A stretch of 8,222 nt of DNA from JBECKW01 sp040235505 (lineage in GTDB: Bacteria > Desulfobacterota > Desulfobacteria > Desulfobacterales > JAFDDL01), in contig JBECKW010000094.1 of the NCBI GenBank assembly GCA_040235505.1, positions 1-8,222 of the forward strand. Reading direction: 5' to 3'. The translations under genes and the position numbers were made by a program. Below the pieces are notes generated by a model. The model saw nothing but the letters and a program-made list of their open reading frames with translations, was not told where the DNA came from and ran no database searches. Shown here piece after piece: positions 5,349 through 8,222 of this stretch (within the stretch, counting starts at the first letter, position 1; each line of letters begins with the position of its first letter).

Positions 5349-6686
5349 TTAAATGAACAGGGAGATAATGGAAATAATTGAAATGCTCACTAAAGACAGG
5401 ATCGTTGTCATCACCGTCCAGCTTTTAAAGGTCTGTTTTTCCGAAAGCCCCAGATACTTGCTGACCAGCCAGAATCCGCTGTCGTTCACATGCGACATGA
5501 TAGAGGCGCCGGAGGCGATGGCGATGACCAGCAGGGCTCTCTGGACATCACCGGTGGTGCTTGACAGCAGGGAAGCGGTTAAACCCGCTCCTGTGATCAT
5601 GGCGACCGTGGCGGAGCCCTGAAGGATGCGCGCCAGGGCGGCCGCACCAAACGCAAACAGGTAGATATTCAGGCCCACTCCGGCAAAATACCCGGCCAGC
5701 ATATTGCCGATCCCGGTCGTGATAAGCATTTCTTTTAAGACGCCTCCCGCGCCTGTCACCAGTATGATGATACCCGCGGGGGATAGTGATTTTGTGCTTA
5801 TCTTCAGCAGGGTTTCCATGGAAGTTTTTCTTCTGATGCCAAGCAAATACCAGGCGATCAGGTTCGCAAGGATCAGCGCGGTGAACGGGTGGCCGATCAT
5901 TCCCATCCAGCTTTTGAACGTGTCGTTACCCCAGTCCTTGCACATGGGGCTGTTGAGTATCGTGTTGAAAACGATCAACAGGATCGGCAGACCGATAATC
6001 GCCACCACCAGTCCCACCAAAGGTTTGGGCGCTTCATCCTTAACGGTTTCAACGGAATCCGGGGCAGCGGCGTAGATGCGTTTTGCAATATACTTCCCGA
6101 AGAAAGGCCCGGTAACGATGGCGGTGGGAATCCCCACGATCGTCCCCAAAACGATCACCCACCCCAAATCGGCATGGAGGATATCCGCCACCGCCACGGG
6201 CCCCGGGGTCGGCGGAACAAATGCATGGGTGATCGCCAGCCCGGCCAGGAGGGGGATCGCATACAACAATATCGATTTTCCAGACTTGCGCTGGAGGGAA
6301 TACACCAGCGGAACCAATATGATGAAAGCCACGTCGAAAAAAACCGGAATCGCAACGAGGAATCCGGTCATCATGAGCGCCCACGGCGCGCCCTTATCGC
6401 CGGTTATTTTCAACAGAAACGAGGCAATGGCTTCGGCGCCCCCGGAATGCTCCAATATGGCGCCGAAGATGGCGCCCAATCCGACGACCACCGCGACAAA
6501 CCCCAGCGTATTTCCCATGCCGGTCTGTATTGTCTTTACTATCGTGGAAGGATCGATGCCGGCAATGATCCCCACGGAAATGCTGGAGATGAGCAGTGCA
6601 AGGAACGCCTGAATTTTAAACGTCAGAATCAATACCAGCAGTATGGCAATGCCTGCGAAGACCGCGATGAGAAGTGTGCTATCCAT
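5349..6686 (-). CDS. gntP: GntP-family gluconate:H+ symporter
   Basis: The product is 445 residues, close to the E. coli gluconate permeases (about 440), and is an inner-membrane protein with 12 or more hydrophobic segments. Family marks of Pfam PF02447 are clear: FVPPTPGPVAVADIL (156-170), ILQGSATVAMITGAG (354-368) and SHVNDSGFWLVSKYLG (398-413). Members import gluconate or related sugar acids such as idonate, fructuronate or glycerate with protons. Gluconate is inferred here from the neighbouring 6-phosphogluconate dehydrogenase and gluconokinase-like sequence. The start at ATG 6686 is preferred over the upstream in-frame ATG at 6749 because GGAG lies eight bases before it and the family's N-terminus begins there. 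The first eight bases, ATGGATAG, contain the TAG stop of the upstream gene, so translational coupling is likely. The carboxylesterase follows after 15 bases. Confidence 0.93.
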   Translation of the reverse strand: MDSTLLIAVFAGIAILLVLILTFKIQAFLALLISSISVGIIAGIDPSTIVKTIQTGMGNTLGFVAVVVGLGAIFGAILEHSGGAEAIASFLLKITGDKGAPWALMMTGFLVAIPVFFDVAFIILVPLVYSLQRKSGKSILLYAIPLLAGLAITHAFVPPTPGPVAVADILHADLGWVIVLGTIVGIPTAIVTGPFFGKYIAKRIYAAAPDSVETVKDEAPKPLVGLVVAIIGLPILLIVFNTILNSPMCKDWGNDTFKSWMGMIGHPFTALILANLIAWYLLGIRRKTSMETLLKISTKSLSPAGIIILVTGAGGVLKEMLITTGIGNMLAGYFAGVGLNIYLFAFGAAALARILQGSATVAMITGAGLTASLLSSTTGDVQRALLVIAIASGASIMSHVNDSGFWLVSKYLGLSEKQTFKSWTVMTTILSLVSISIISIISLFI

Positions 6687-8222
6687 GATGAGGACTCCAG
6701 TCTGTGGTGAATGAAAGGCCCGGGTCCGAATCCGTTCGTCCATAACCATGTGCGCCGAAATAATCGCGCTGCGCCTGTATCAGGTTCGCTGAAGAATTCC
6801 CGGTGGTCAAGGCGTACCAGTAATTCAGGGCCGAAGAGAAAGCGGGCAGGGCGATGCGACTGTTGAACGCCGCGTTGATCAACTTCCTTACCGAACCCTC
6901 AAGCCTTACCATCTGCCTGACAATCGTTTCGTCGTTCATAAGGTCTTCATTCTTTTTGAACCTGTCCGCCAGGGACGAAACGAGTGCTGAGCGAATGATA
7001 CAACCATTCGTCCAGAGACGGGCGATTTCGGATAGGGAGACATGCCAGTCGTTTTCGCCGGAAGCGGACCGGATAATTTCAAAGCCCTGGTAATGATTGA
7101 TGAGCCGGGCAAAGGCGTATGCATTTTTCACCACATCTAAATCGATTTCAGGCGTCACCGCAGCGGAGTCCGGCTTTTGGGATGCGTTCACTCGCTTTTC
7201 TTTCAGCATGGAAAGAAACCGTGCCTCCACCGAGGCTGAAATCATCGAGGCCGGAACCCCCAGTTCGAGCGCCGCTTCCGCGGACCAGGCCCCAGTCCCC
7301 TTGCTGGATGCCGTGTCCAGGATGCGATCCAGGAGATAGTGGTTATCTTCTTTCACGGTGAGGATGGTCGCCGTGATTTCAAGCAGGAAGCTCGATAATT
7401 CCGTAGCGTTCCATTCCCGGAAAAGTTTGGAGATTTTGGGATAAGACAACCTCTGCTTTAAAATAGAGAAAAGTTCCGCCAGCAATTGCATTTCGGCATA
7501 TTCGATGCCGTTATGGATCATCTTGACAAAATGACCGCAGCCGTCGGGACCGAGATAAGTTACGCAGGGGGTTCCATGGGCGTCTTTCGCCGAAATGGCT
7601 TCAAGGATACGCTTGATTTGGTCATAGCCCTCCCTTGCGCCCCCTGCCATCATGGAAGGACCATGCAGCGCTCCCTGCTCACCGCCTGAAATTCCCACGC
7701 CCAAAAAACGGATATTCTTCTTTGCCAATGCATCATGCCTGCGTTTTGTGTCGCAGTAATGGGAATTTCCGCCATCGATAACGATATCGTTTTCGGAAAG
7801 ATAAGGATCGAGTGCGGTTAAGACTGCGTCCACGGCCGCTCCGGCGGGAATCATCAGCAGTATTTTTCGCGGGATGGCCAGTGAGTCGACGAATTTTTCC
7901 ATCGAGGTGAATCCCGATACCTGCTTCGCATCCGCTTTGCCCAGGAATTCCGACAGCAAATATGCTTCATTTCCATCGACCCGGTTGTAAACCGACAGGG
8001 GGATATTTTTATCGAGCACATTCAGGGCGAGACTTCTTCCCATCACCCCCATGCCGATTATCCCGAATTCGGACTTTTGCATCATGTGGTATTTCGTAAT
8101 GATTGAGACCAATTTTTCCGGCGTGCAGGAAATATTCAAATGCAGGCCGTATGCTGGAATTTCCAATGTATCGAATTGAGAACGAAGCATTTTCGGTTCC
8201 ATGTAATGGTCGCTGCGCTCTG
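6679..8222 (-). CDS. gnd: 6-phosphogluconate dehydrogenase, apparently fused to a GntK-type gluconokinase (5' end outside the window)
   Basis: The main part is a full decarboxylating 6-phosphogluconate dehydrogenase, converting 6-phosphogluconate to ribulose 5-phosphate and CO2 with NADP reduction. Counting from the in-frame Met at 8202: FGIIGMGVMGRSLALN (46-61) is the dinucleotide-binding loop, VYNR (71-74) keeps the arginine typical of NADP use, VIDGGNSHY is at 141-149, and GVGISGGEQGALHGPSMM is at 168-185. KMIHNGIEY (227-235) carries the catalytic Lys227 and Glu234. KGTGAW lies at 301-306 and QRDYFGAHGYGR at 478-489, the C-terminal tail of the long dimeric form. A stand-alone enzyme would start at the paired ATGs 8082/8085, but no Shine-Dalgarno precedes them and the frame stays open to the window edge. 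That extension reads ERSDHY, then MEPKMLRSQFDTLEIP, and closely parallels the C-terminal R-x-x-H-F...ML-x-T-QF-x-TL-x-x-P segment of E. coli GntK, followed by a GntK-like end (CTPEKLVSIITKY). A gluconokinase-dehydrogenase fusion is inferred. The stop overlaps the gntP start. Confidence 0.9.
   Translation of the reverse strand, partial: ERSDHYMEPKMLRSQFDTLEIPAYGLHLNISCTPEKLVSIITKYHMMQKSEFGIIGMGVMGRSLALNVLDKNIPLSVYNRVDGNEAYLLSEFLGKADAKQVSGFTSMEKFVDSLAIPRKILLMIPAGAAVDAVLTALDPYLSENDIVIDGGNSHYCDTKRRHDALAKKNIRFLGVGISGGEQGALHGPSMMAGGAREGYDQIKRILEAISAKDAHGTPCVTYLGPDGCGHFVKMIHNGIEYAEMQLLAELFSILKQRLSYPKISKLFREWNATELSSFLLEITATILTVKEDNHYLLDRILDTASSKGTGAWSAEAALELGVPASMISASVEARFLSMLKEKRVNASQKPDSAAVTPEIDLDVVKNAYAFARLINHYQGFEIIRSASGENDWHVSLSEIARLWTNGCIIRSALVSSLADRFKKNEDLMNDETIVRQMVRLEGSVRKLINAAFNSRIALPAFSSALNYWYALTTGNSSANLIQAQRDYFGAHGYGRTDSDPGLSFTTDWSPHHG

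Noticed and set aside
3735..5381. A 548-codon open frame on the plus strand opposite the carboxylesterase
   Set aside because: It is the antisense shadow of a GC-rich gene. The translation has no recognisable domain, while the minus strand encodes a complete esterase with a full catalytic triad.
5889..6710. A 273-codon plus-strand frame opposite gntP, and shorter ones nearby
   Set aside because: The translation is low-complexity in H, R, N and Q with no family resemblance. The permease motifs on the other strand explain the sequence.

Overview
This window looks like a mosaic stretch of a Gram-negative bacterial chromosome. Several products have signal peptides of the kind that export to the periplasm, and most genes have good Shine-Dalgarno sequences. 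The mix of a GYD-domain protein, a stand-alone flavin reductase-like protein and several secreted hydrolases would fit an anaerobic deltaproteobacterium (Desulfobacterota). That placement is a weak inference, because there is no rRNA or other marker gene here.

Left edge (1-596, minus strand): the N-terminal 198 residues of an exported neutral/alkaline ceramidase-like hydrolase, whose C-terminus lies outside the window. Positions 597-1173 are mostly non-coding. They hold promoter candidates in both directions and a short minus-strand relic (895-1023) that resembles the start of a SAM-dependent methyltransferase.

Positions 1174-2060 (plus strand): a two-gene unit made of a small GYD-domain protein and an exported NTF2/SnoaL-like protein. 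The second gene is interrupted by an in-frame TAA, after which the reading frame continues with clear family sequence to a natural stop. A hairpin that forms best on the plus strand follows the unit.

Positions 2089-8222 (minus strand): five genes in the same direction. In order of transcription they are (1) a protein whose C-terminal part is a complete 6-phosphogluconate dehydrogenase, preceded without a stop by sequence matching the C-terminus of a GntK-type gluconokinase; (2) a GntP-family gluconate permease whose start overlaps gene 1 by 8 bases; (3) a secreted type-B carboxylesterase 15 bases downstream; (4) an exported alpha/beta hydrolase (predicted peptidase/esterase) 117 bases further on; (5) a flavin reductase-like protein 53 bases further on.

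Genes 1 and 2 form a compact gluconate route: uptake, phosphorylation, then oxidative decarboxylation to ribulose 5-phosphate. The tight linkage of gene 3 suggests, without proving it, that extracytoplasmic ester or lactone hydrolysis supplies the imported sugar acid. The most interesting item is the apparent kinase-dehydrogenase fusion at the right edge. The second is the TAA-interrupted NTF2-like gene.
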